Assembly (NCBI GenBank): GCA_913048525.1
Contig: CAJWWP010000045.1
Span: forward strand, 1-12,766
Direction of reading: 5' to 3'
Length of the DNA: 12,766 nucleotides
Source: GCA-002712965 sp913048525
GTDB taxonomy: Bacteria; Chloroflexota; Dehalococcoidia; Lucifugimonadales; UBA826
Below, piece after piece: positions 1-5,852 of this stretch. A model generated the notes under the pieces. It was not told the DNA's origin, made no database searches, and was given only the letters and a program-made list of their open reading frames with translations. How positions within the stretch are numbered: the stretch's first letter is position 1; each line of letters starts with the position of its first letter. The position numbers and the translations under genes were made by a program.

Positions 1-226
1 GGTTGATGTAATCATCTGTGTGGAAGCGCCGTAATTCGTCTTCGGTGGCCATGCGGGGGTCCAGTCGAACAAGTTTATCGGTCAGGCCGGACAGATCGAG
101 GAGATTTTTCATCCGCCTCTTTGTTTCTGGATTTTCAAAGTGTTCGTCAGGTTCAATATTTGCTGCAGCTCCGCTCCCAGTGTCGTGCCACATATATTTT
201 TCGTGCCATAAGAAGCCCGTAGCCAT
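1..226 (-). CDS. Class II histone deacetylase family protein (N-terminal part, cut by window edge)
   Basis: Reading leftwards from the ATG at 226, 75 codons stay open to the edge of the window. The protein begins MATGFLWHEKYMWHDTGSG and continues through ENPETKRRMKNLLDLSGL to RFHTDDYIN. This is the usual opening of bacterial class II histone deacetylase/acetoin-utilisation-type amidohydrolases: an early WHD-TG segment, then the region where partner residues are counted off (PETKRR), and the H-D-Y-I segment leading toward the catalytic core. The zinc-binding residues of the core lie outside the window and cannot be checked. A purine-rich GAGGAA stands 8 bases upstream of the ATG and supports this start. 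In bacteria such enzymes remove acyl or acetyl groups from small amines or proteins, and the substrate here is unknown. It is transcribed in the same direction as the aldolase gene, but 371 bases separate them, so co-transcription is uncertain. Confidence 0.8.
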   Translation of the reverse strand, partial: MATGFLWHEKYMWHDTGSGAAANIEPDEHFENPETKRRMKNLLDLSGLTDKLVRLDPRMATEDELRRFHTDDYIN

Positions 227-597
227 TTTTTCGGTTCCTCTGAAGTTGTTTGGGCAGTCTAACGGATTCAGTGATAAAGGTACCTTTATATGAGTATGTG
301 GTGGCTCAGGCTATTTCTCGTTAATCCGCTAAACGAGTCTTCCAGAGTCATGCCAAATTACGTGTTTTACATGTTGGGCATTCTCTTCAATGCGAAACGT
401 GTACGGGGTAATGCCTCTATATAGGGTGGTTACAGTTGCCGATCAATAAGTTCGCCCACAAATGTAGTTTTCCGCCACTGTTCCCTATTATTTAAACCAA
501 CCGCCTTTCTCAAGTAGTTTTAGAGCGATTCATCATTCTCAATACGGTGTGAGGCGTAAAGTCATTTCTAAACTTCTCTGGAAGTGCACATCAACAC
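227..597. other. Intergenic gap with no recognisable gene
   Basis: This 371-base stretch lies between the aldolase stop and the deacetylase start. All frames are broken by frequent stops. A weak inverted repeat (CTCGTT at 317-322, AACGAG at 332-337) has a nine-base loop and no following T-run, so I do not call it a terminator. I found no tRNA, repeat array or convincing gene fragment. It may hold the promoter of the deacetylase gene, but I cannot point to clear -35/-10 boxes. Confidence 0.5.
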
Positions 598-1335
598 CTA
601 CTCGGGCGCAGCTCCTTGAAAAAGCGTGATCCCCATATCCATATACTTTTTCCGTTCTTCGGGCTTGGTTACCGTGCCCATGGCGAGGCGGATACCCGTA
701 CCATCCAATTGGGCCGCCACATTGCGCATACAATCGTCCACACTTGTCAACGGATACCCCACATGCCCTTCCATGTTGAAGGAGAGATCATTGGGCCCAA
801 ACGTCACGACGCTCACCCCTGGTTTGGCCAATTTCCGAATGTTGGTCACCGCCTCGACCGACTCCACCTGAATGCTCAAGATCACATAGTCGTTCCACCA
901 CGCTGCATACGCCAGCCGATCCATGCCTTGCGCCACGCCACGCATACCTCGACGTGCCACTCCACCCCAACTCCGCCGCCCGATTTGCGGGTAGTAGGCG
1001 TAGGCAACGGCATCATCGACCGTCTCCTCTTCCATCACTTCAGGCACCAGAACCGCACTGCATCCCAGGTCCAGATATCGCCCGACCAAGTAGGCGTGGC
1101 GCGTGTGAGGGATGCGTAGCTGCACGTCAATACCCAACTCTTCAGCGGCGGTACAATAGGCTACAAATGACTCTTCGCTAAAGGCTGTATGCTGACCATC
1201 GATCCAGATATAGTCGTAGCGGCCCGTTGCCCAAATATCGGCCAACTGACTCTTGGTTGTATTCAGCGATCCAACCAAGGCAACCAGCACTTCTCCGTCC
1301 CGGATGCGCTGCCTGAGTGTTTTCTCTTCGGTCAT
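598..1335 (-). CDS. HpcH/HpaI aldolase/citrate lyase family protein
   Basis: The 245-residue product has the layout of class II (metal-dependent) pyruvate aldolases of the HpcH/HpaI family, which cleave or form 2-keto-3-deoxy or 4-hydroxy-2-oxo acids with pyruvate as the enolate donor. Visible family marks are the IDGQH segment with the base-like H49, R74 in LRIP, the glycine-rich LDLGCSAVLVPEV (89-100), YPQIGRRSWGG (115-125), the metal ligand E158 in IQVES, and D183 in FGPNDLS. Length is normal for the family (about 250 residues), and an AGGAGAG ribosome site lies 4 bases before the ATG. The usual DGEH is DGQH here, a mild variation. The true substrate cannot be read from sequence. The gene looks more G+C-rich than the genes to the right of the tRNA, consistent with a different origin. 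Confidence 0.85.
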   Translation of the reverse strand: MTEEKTLRQRIRDGEVLVALVGSLNTTKSQLADIWATGRYDYIWIDGQHTAFSEESFVAYCTAAEELGIDVQLRIPHTRHAYLVGRYLDLGCSAVLVPEVMEEETVDDAVAYAYYPQIGRRSWGGVARRGMRGVAQGMDRLAYAAWWNDYVILSIQVESVEAVTNIRKLAKPGVSVVTFGPNDLSFNMEGHVGYPLTSVDDCMRNVAAQLDGTGIRLAMGTVTKPEERKKYMDMGITLFQGAAPE

Positions 1336-1474
1336 CGTTCTCTCCTGTGTGTCAACATTACCAGTGTCTTAGCGGGAAAATCTTCGCCATGGTAAACCCG
1401 AACGTGCCCAGATACAACTCCCTATTCAGATAGTACTGACAGGATGTAAACTCACTGGTTTCCTGACTACGTAA

Positions 1475-1551
1475 TGGTGAGCCGGGTGGGACTCGAACCC
1501 ACGACACTCGGATTAAAAGTCCGATGCTCTACCAGACTGAGCTACCGGCCC
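1475..1551 (-). tRNA. tRNA-Lys (anticodon UUU), CCA encoded
   Basis: The reverse strand folds into a full cloverleaf. Its acceptor stem GGGCCGG pairs with CCGGCTC (one G-U pair). The D arm is GCTC/GAGC with a 9-base loop, the anticodon stem TCGGA/TCCGA carries loop CTTTTAA (anticodon TTT, lysine), the variable loop is GTGTC, and the T stem GTGGG/CCCAC has loop TTCGAGT. The discriminator base is A at 1478, followed directly by CCA (1477-1475), so the 3' end is genomically encoded. The 5' end lies only a few bases from the integrase remnant. Confidence 0.96.
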
Positions 1552-1855
1552 ACAGCGACATAATAGGCGTATTCATTAGAGACAAGAAATTGTCAGGATT
1601 AGCGCCTACAACCTTAGAATTTTATCATGAAAAGTTAGCCAAGTTACCCCATGACTCAAGCGTGCTAGAGCTGACTAAATCAGACCTACAACAGTTGCTT
1701 TACTCGTTGACCTGTAATCAAGGTGGCAAACAGGCGTATTTACGAGCGTTCAAGGCATTCTTCAATTGGGTTGAGGAGAACGGTCTGCAAACACTAACCC
1801 ATACAAAAACCTCAAAATGAAAACTCCCAGCCCATTGATACCCATCTACGAGTGA
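1552..1855 (+). pseudogene. Tyrosine recombinase/integrase remnant (N-terminal core-binding domain only, frameshifted)
   Basis: The first frame, open from inside the antisense of the tRNA to a TGA at 1818-1820, reads DIIGVFIRDKKLSGLAPTTL, then FYHEKLAKL and later LRAFKAFFNWVEENGL. This is the SAM-like core-binding domain of phage/XerC-type integrases. The expected continuation appears in another frame from 1796 (NPYKNLKMKTPSPLIPIYE) and stops at TGA 1853-1855, so a small indel around 1790-1796 has broken the gene. The catalytic domain with R-H-R-Y residues is absent, and the 5' end of the gene appears replaced by the tRNA. The frame reaches an ATG at 1524, but this lies within the tRNA antisense and is unlikely to be the original start. 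I infer a dead integrase left by an element that integrated at or rearranged beside tRNA-Lys. Confidence 0.75.
1560..1588 (-). promoter_or_regulatory. Possible promoter of tRNA-Lys, inside the integrase remnant
   Basis: Reading on the minus strand, TTCTTG (1588-1583) and TATTAT (1565-1560) are 17 bases apart. The latter ends 8 bases before the first base of the tRNA, which fits transcription starting at or next to the mature 5' end. The -35 match is weak and the -10 match good. The boxes lie within the coding remnant of the integrase. Confidence 0.4.
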
Positions 1856-1877
1856 GATGTGTATATCCTTATATGCC

Positions 1878-2498
1878 CTATCTTAGGTTCCCTTTGTAAA
1901 TGGGGGCAACATCGCACAGAAGTGAGCCATAACTGAGCCAGTATTCTCCAATAATATGCTCGTTTTTTATTGGCCCCCACGTTCGCGAGTCATTACTAGA
2001 CTGACGGTTATCTCCTAGAACGAAATATTCTTCTGAATGAAGTATTACTGGATTCATATTTGAGGTGGAGGATTGAGAATTTATATAAGGTTCGTAAATT
2101 TTTTTCTGGTTAACACTAACCATTCCATTGACTATAGCTATATGATCCCCGGGTGTCCCTATAACTCTTTTTACAAAATGCCTAGAAGGGTCATGAGGAT
2201 ATTTAAAAACCACTATGTCACCATGTTGTGGAGGCCCTAATAAGAATACTTTGTCATTCTGGTATTTGTTGGATTCACCGGCATAGCCAAAGTACCGACC
2301 AGGACTAAAATGCGAATAGGTAATCTTGTTAGTGAGTACGCATTCTCCAGGAGCAAGAGTTGGGACCATGCTAGACCCTTCAACTTGATAATTTTGGATC
2401 GTGGCTTGAATTAGTACGAATATTAAACCAGCAAGGATGATAGTTTCTATTAATTCTCTAACGAGCGGGCGCTTTTTCTTTCTGGACGTGTAATACAT
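1878..2498 (-). CDS. lepB: Signal peptidase I
   Basis: The enzyme is a membrane-bound serine protease (family S26) that removes signal peptides from exported preproteins. The 206-residue product starts with a positive stretch (RKKKR), followed by one membrane segment at about 16-35, then the catalytic domain outside the membrane. The nucleophile is S43 in GSSMVPTL, the general base lysine is K110 in FVKRVIGTPGD, and the C-terminal signature LGDNRQSSNDSRTWG spans 161-175. A glycine/aromatic-rich insertion lies between the first strand and HGDIVVF (about 65-90). The gene is complete and diverges from the lipoprotein gene. No strong ribosome site precedes the ATG, but a perfect TATAAT lies 9 bases upstream, hinting at a leaderless or very short-leader mRNA. 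Confidence 0.95.
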   Translation of the reverse strand: MYYTSRKKKRPLVRELIETIILAGLIFVLIQATIQNYQVEGSSMVPTLAPGECVLTNKITYSHFSPGRYFGYAGESNKYQNDKVFLLGPPQHGDIVVFKYPHDPSRHFVKRVIGTPGDHIAIVNGMVSVNQKKIYEPYINSQSSTSNMNPVILHSEEYFVLGDNRQSSNDSRTWGPIKNEHIIGEYWLSYGSLLCDVAPIYKGNLR

Positions 2499-2507
2499 AC
2501 TTACACC

Positions 2508-2513
2508 ATTATA
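2508..2513 (-). promoter_or_regulatory. Candidate -10 box of lepB
   Basis: The minus strand reads TATAAT here, ending 9 bases before the lepB ATG at 2498. Transcription would begin within a few bases of the start codon. No convincing -35 box is found at 15-18 bases spacing, so the call rests on the perfect -10 match and its position. Confidence 0.35.
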
Positions 2514-2602
2514 TCGGCTAAGAACAAGTAGATTCTAAATAAAGTCTTGCTCCACACGATATCCTTCCGAACGAGAAAGGTTTTCATAAGGGAGAACTGA
2601 TA

Positions 2603-3481
2603 ATGATGCGAGGGAAAAGTTTAGTGGTTGGATTGGGGGTCATTTTCTCAGTAATTTTAATATTGGGATGTTCATCCAGTGAAAATGATGGTGAATCCAG
2701 CTCGGGTAGTCAGAATCAGGAAAAGTATGGGCAGGAGGCTAAATCTGTCGATTCTGCTGCTATGCCTCAAATTCCCTCTGAAGGTGGCACAGAGGAACCA
2801 CGATTTCAAGTTTCCTCTGATGGGTCGCACGGAGGAATCAGTGTTAGCGGATCTGGATCAATTTCAGTGGAACCAGACTTAGCAGTTCTGAACGTAGGAG
2901 TTGAGGCCATTGGAAAGACCGTTAGTTCAGCAAGATCGGAGGCGGCTTCTGCTATGGATGCAGTGGTCTCGTCCTTGAAGAAAGAAGGAGTTTTAGAAAA
3001 AGATATTCAAACGCAACGACTAGATATCTATCCTAGATATGAGTATCAAGAGGTTTTGACTGGGTCCAGACCCACTAGTAAACAAGTCCTTACAGGTTAT
3101 TCTGTAACCAATTCTGCAAGAGTAAAAATTCGGGATCTGAGCAAAGTTGGAAAGATAGTAGATAATGCCGCTGAATCGGGAGGAGACTTCGTTCGTATAA
3201 ACGGAATTTCATTTAATGTTGAAGATACCCAACAATACATGCCAAACCTCCGAAAAGAAGCTGTCCAGAAGGCTCGGATAAAAGCTGCAGAGTATGCCGC
3301 CTCTGCTGGGGTGAAACTCGGATCTCTCAGGTCCTTAACAGAGGTCGGTGCACCTTCTCCCTACACGCCCTCGGTAATGGATAATCAAATGAGAGCTATG
3401 TCAGCGCCAACGGAATCCCATATTAGTGGAGGAGAACTACAAATAACTGTGACCGTCTTTACTGTTTTTGATATTGATTGA
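2603..3481 (+). CDS. SIMPL-domain (DUF541) lipoprotein
   Basis: The 292-residue product begins with a short basic start and hydrophobic stretch ending in LILGC, a lipobox with the lipidated cysteine at C23. A Ser/Glu-rich linker (about 24-75) follows, and then the SIMPL domain (about 79-290). That domain is recognisable from GISVSGSGSISVEPDLAVL, GVLEKDIQTQRLDIYPRY, LTGYSVTNSARVKI, and the C-terminal EAVQKARIKAAEYAASAGVKLG. SIMPL proteins (BP26/OMP28 type) are exported, their biochemical role is poorly known, and no catalytic site is recognised. AAGGGAG lies 8 bases before the first of two adjacent ATG codons, so the start is well supported. The gene stands alone: lepB diverges to the left and dcd begins 101 bases downstream. 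Confidence 0.85.
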   Translation: MMRGKSLVVGLGVIFSVILILGCSSSENDGESSSGSQNQEKYGQEAKSVDSAAMPQIPSEGGTEEPRFQVSSDGSHGGISVSGSGSISVEPDLAVLNVGVEAIGKTVSSARSEAASAMDAVVSSLKKEGVLEKDIQTQRLDIYPRYEYQEVLTGSRPTSKQVLTGYSVTNSARVKIRDLSKVGKIVDNAAESGGDFVRINGISFNVEDTQQYMPNLRKEAVQKARIKAAEYAASAGVKLGSLRSLTEVGAPSPYTPSVMDNQMRAMSAPTESHISGGELQITVTVFTVFDID

Positions 3482-3490
3482 TTTAGTGGG

Positions 3491-3509
3491 GGTTGCGTTG
3501 CAATCTTTT
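3491..3509 (+). terminator. Weak terminator-like hairpin after the SIMPL gene
   Basis: GGTTGC (3491-3496) and GCAATC (3500-3505) can pair with one G-T pair around a 3-base loop and are followed by TTTT. The stem is short, so this is at best a weak intrinsic terminator between the lipoprotein gene and dcd. Confidence 0.25.
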
Positions 3510-3537
3510 GCGGTATTAACCCATGGCTTGTTAGAAT
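3508..3537 (+). promoter_or_regulatory. Possible promoter of the dcd-rib cluster
   Basis: TTGCGG (3508-3513) and TAGAAT (3532-3537) are 18 bases apart. A start near 3544 would give a leader of about 40 bases carrying the GGAGGA ribosome site at 3573-3578. The leader is too short for an FMN riboswitch. The prediction rests on box similarity alone. Confidence 0.3.
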
Positions 3538-3582
3538 TCCAGTCTGGTTGACTATGGAAACTGATAACGTACGGAGGATCCG

Positions 3583-4152
3583 ATGGTATTGAGTGATCGC
3601 TCCATAAGGGAAGAAATAGATGCTGGCCGCATCATTATAGATCCTCTTGGAGAAAACGCGATTCAGCCTGCCAGTGTAGATGTACGTCTGGATAGGGGAT
3701 TTCTGGTGTTTAGAAATTCTCGGCTGCCATATATCGATGTTAGAAAAGGGGCGGAAGAGCTTACTGAGCGTGTTGAAATAACAGATGATGTTCCCTTTAT
3801 ACTCCATCCCGGGGAATTCGTTCTTGGAAGTACTTTAGAAAATATAGGATTACCTAATGACCTTGTGGCACGGGTTGAGGGAAAGAGTTCACTAGGTCGT
3901 CTAGGTCTACTTATTCATTCAACTGCTGGCTACGTTGACCCTGGTTTCAAGGGACATCTCACTCTGGAACTCAGTAATGTGGCCAATCTACCCATAACCC
4001 TCTATTTTGGTATGAAAATTGGTCAACTTTCCTATGTAAAATTAACTTCTGAGGCAGAATTTCCTTACGGGTCTCCAGAGTTGGGTAGTAAGTACCAGGG
4101 CCAGACTGAGGCTACAGCGAGCAGGATATATCAGGATTTCTCGAGGTCTTGA
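3583..4152 (+). CDS. dcd: dCTP deaminase, probably bifunctional (dUMP-forming)
   Basis: The 189-residue protein deaminates dCTP, feeding dUTP or dUMP into thymidylate synthesis. It shows the trimeric dUTPase-like fold signature: IQPASVDVRL (27-36), GKSSLGRLG (100-108) with S102 and R106 at phosphate-binding positions, HSTAGYVDPGF (112-122), and the catalytic E129 in LTLELSN, with PYGS and GSKYQGQ toward the C-terminus. The HSTAG segment and the overall text resemble the Mycobacterium tuberculosis and Methanocaldococcus bifunctional deaminase/diphosphatases more than E. coli Dcd, whose motif reads HVTAH. I therefore infer that dCTP is converted directly to dUMP, without proof. GGAGGA lies 4 bases before the ATG. 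The stop is 1 base from the ribD start, so dcd heads the riboflavin operon. Confidence 0.93.
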   Translation: MVLSDRSIREEIDAGRIIIDPLGENAIQPASVDVRLDRGFLVFRNSRLPYIDVRKGAEELTERVEITDDVPFILHPGEFVLGSTLENIGLPNDLVARVEGKSSLGRLGLLIHSTAGYVDPGFKGHLTLELSNVANLPITLYFGMKIGQLSYVKLTSEAEFPYGSPELGSKYQGQTEATASRIYQDFSRS

Positions 4153-4153
4153 C

Positions 4154-5227
4154 TTGTTATACATGCAGAGAGCCCTCGAAGTATCCGTGCAGGCTATCGG
4201 ATTAAGCAATCCTAACCCTCCTGTTGGCGCGGTATTGGTCAGAGATGATGAGATAATTGCTGAAGGGTTTACCGGAGCGCCCGGCAGTCCACACGCGGAA
4301 GCCTCAGCAATCTCGAAAGCTGGGGGTCTGGCAAATGGATCTTCTCTCTACGTAACTTTGGAACCCTGCAGTCACTTTGGTAGGACTGCACCATGCGTTC
4401 AGACAATAATCTCAGCCGGCATAAAAAGAGTCCATGCATCTCTTGTTGATCCTGACCCTCGTGTGAATGGTTCAGGAATAGAAATTTTGAGAGAGTCAGG
4501 GGTGGAAGTTGTGGTTGGTGAGATGAGTGATAAGGCTCAAAAAACTATGGAACCGCACGTGAAGCTGATGAAGACCGGCTTGCCATTAGTAACTGTAAAA
4601 TTTGCGACATCATTAGACGGAAAAATAGCTACCGTTTCAGGTAAATCCCAATGGATTACTGGCGAAAAGGCTCGTGGTGTTGCACATTCCATGCGATCAG
4701 TTAGTGATTCAGTCATGGTTGGCATAGGGACAGTTCTAGCTGATAATCCGAGGCTTACTGCTAGGAACAATCAGTCTCTTGATGCAAGACAACCGATTAG
4801 AATAATTGTTGATTCAAACTCAAGGACACCAACAGATAGTGCGATGTTTTCAGAAGCAGGGCAAACACTTATAGCGACACTGAAAACTGCAGAGGAAGCT
4901 GACTGGCCCATTAATGTCTCTAATTTGAGAATACGGGAAGATGTAGGGAGGGTAGATTTGATAGATTTACTTGAGCATCTTGGAGAAATCCCAGTGTCCT
5001 CTGTTTTAGTTGAGGGTGGTTCCCGACTAGTGGGTTCACTTTTCGACCTGCATCTGGTCGATAAGGTGGCAGCTTTCATTGCTCCTGTCATAATTGGCGG
5101 GGATGAATCTCCCTCCGCTGTTGGTGGGAAAGGGGCCTTCATCATGGAAGAAATTTCCAGATTATCGAATGTATCAGTTGAGAATATCGGAGAAGATTTA
5201 CTGATTACAGGTGATGTTAAGTACTAG
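4154..5227 (+). CDS. ribD: Bifunctional pyrimidine deaminase/reductase RibD
   Basis: RibD carries out two successive riboflavin steps: deamination of the 2,5-diaminopyrimidinone phosphate, then NADPH-dependent reduction of its ribose side chain. The N-terminal deaminase domain (about 1-135) has NPNPPVGAVLV, the zinc ligand and proton shuttle H47-A-E49, and EPCSHFGRTAPC with zinc ligands C72 and C81. The C-terminal reductase domain (about 145-357) begins TVKFATSLDGKIAT and carries SQWITGEKAR, DNPRLTAR, and a VLVEGGSRLVGSL segment typical of the dihydrofolate-reductase-like fold. I take the TTG at 4154 as start, since GAGG sits 7 bases before it. The ATG at 4163 would cut into the conserved YM--AL helix. 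The protein is 357 residues, normal for the family, and is followed 14 bases later by the chosen ribE start. Confidence 0.95.
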   Translation: MLYMQRALEVSVQAIGLSNPNPPVGAVLVRDDEIIAEGFTGAPGSPHAEASAISKAGGLANGSSLYVTLEPCSHFGRTAPCVQTIISAGIKRVHASLVDPDPRVNGSGIEILRESGVEVVVGEMSDKAQKTMEPHVKLMKTGLPLVTVKFATSLDGKIATVSGKSQWITGEKARGVAHSMRSVSDSVMVGIGTVLADNPRLTARNNQSLDARQPIRIIVDSNSRTPTDSAMFSEAGQTLIATLKTAEEADWPINVSNLRIREDVGRVDLIDLLEHLGEIPVSSVLVEGGSRLVGSLFDLHLVDKVAAFIAPVIIGGDESPSAVGGKGAFIMEEISRLSNVSVENIGEDLLITGDVKY

Positions 5228-5241
5228 GAGTTTTGAAAAAA

Positions 5242-5838
5242 GTGTTTACTGGGATTGTTGAGGAACTGGGTACGGTTGGGAGCATCAGGAATGGTGTTCT
5301 ATTGGTTGATGCTTCTCTTACCCTTGGGGACCTGGATGTCAAGGATAGTATTTGTGTGAATGGGGCATGTTTAACTGTTACAGAGTTAACAGGTACCGGA
5401 TTTCAAGTGGATGTGGTTCCGGAAACTTTGAGAAGAACGAATCTTGGGGAACTTATTTCTGGAAGTAAGGTTAATTTGGAGAGATCACTACAAATGGGAG
5501 GTCGACTAGGGGGGCATATTGTCCAGGGACATGTAGATTGCACGGGTGAAATATCTTCTATCACGGCAGACGGAGACGCACATCTGTATTCTTTTGCCGT
5601 TCCCTCCGAACTTAGTAAGTATATCGTCCAAAAAGGCTTTATATGCGTGGACGGAATTAGTCTCACAGTTGTAGACTGTGCCGACGATGAGTTTACTGTC
5701 ACTTTGATTCCTTACACTCGTGAGCACACGGTGTTGGGAACCAAGAGTGAAGGTAATAAAGTTAATTTAGAAGCAGATATCATGGCAAAATATATCGAGA
5801 AGCTTTCCGAAGGCGGAGGGTATATAAACCTTGATTGA
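5242..5838 (+). CDS. ribE: Riboflavin synthase alpha chain
   Basis: Riboflavin synthase exchanges a four-carbon unit between two molecules of dimethyl-ribityllumazine, giving riboflavin and the pyrimidine that RibH uses again. Two tandem lumazine-binding domains are visible. The first runs from MFTGIVEELGTV through DSICVNGACLTVTEL to about residue 88. The second runs from GGHIVQGHVDCTGEI through GFICVDGISLTVVD to the NLEADIMAKYIEKL helix used for trimerisation. I chose GTG at 5242 because it yields the canonical MFTGIVEE opening and lies 11 bases after AGGAG. A TTG at 5233 is in frame but only 2 bases from that site. The length of 198 residues is typical. The last four bases overlap an upstream alternative start of ribBA. 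Confidence 0.94.
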   Translation: MFTGIVEELGTVGSIRNGVLLVDASLTLGDLDVKDSICVNGACLTVTELTGTGFQVDVVPETLRRTNLGELISGSKVNLERSLQMGGRLGGHIVQGHVDCTGEISSITADGDAHLYSFAVPSELSKYIVQKGFICVDGISLTVVDCADDEFTVTLIPYTREHTVLGTKSEGNKVNLEADIMAKYIEKLSEGGGYINLD

Positions 5839-5852
5839 TTGGCAAAGGTCCT

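Noticed and set aside
329..444. Short minus-strand open stretch ending in HVKHVIWHDSG, and a neighbouring one resembling a transposase piece
   Set aside because: Each is under 40 codons, bounded by stops, lacks a start with ribosome site, and the similarity is too slight to call a gene fragment.
616..1119. Plus-strand open frame of 167 codons opposite the aldolase gene
   Set aside because: It mirrors the high-G+C aldolase codons, is rich in His/Pro/Arg, has no family similarity, and the minus-strand gene has clear motifs and a ribosome site.
1360..1459. Inverted repeat ACCAGTG / CACTGGT flanking the aldolase upstream region
   Set aside because: Seven bases separated by 86 bases is expected by chance, and no further pairing extends it.
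3385..3807. Minus-strand open frame of 140 codons across the SIMPL-dcd gap
   Set aside because: It overlaps two genes with clear homology and shows no domain or ribosome site.
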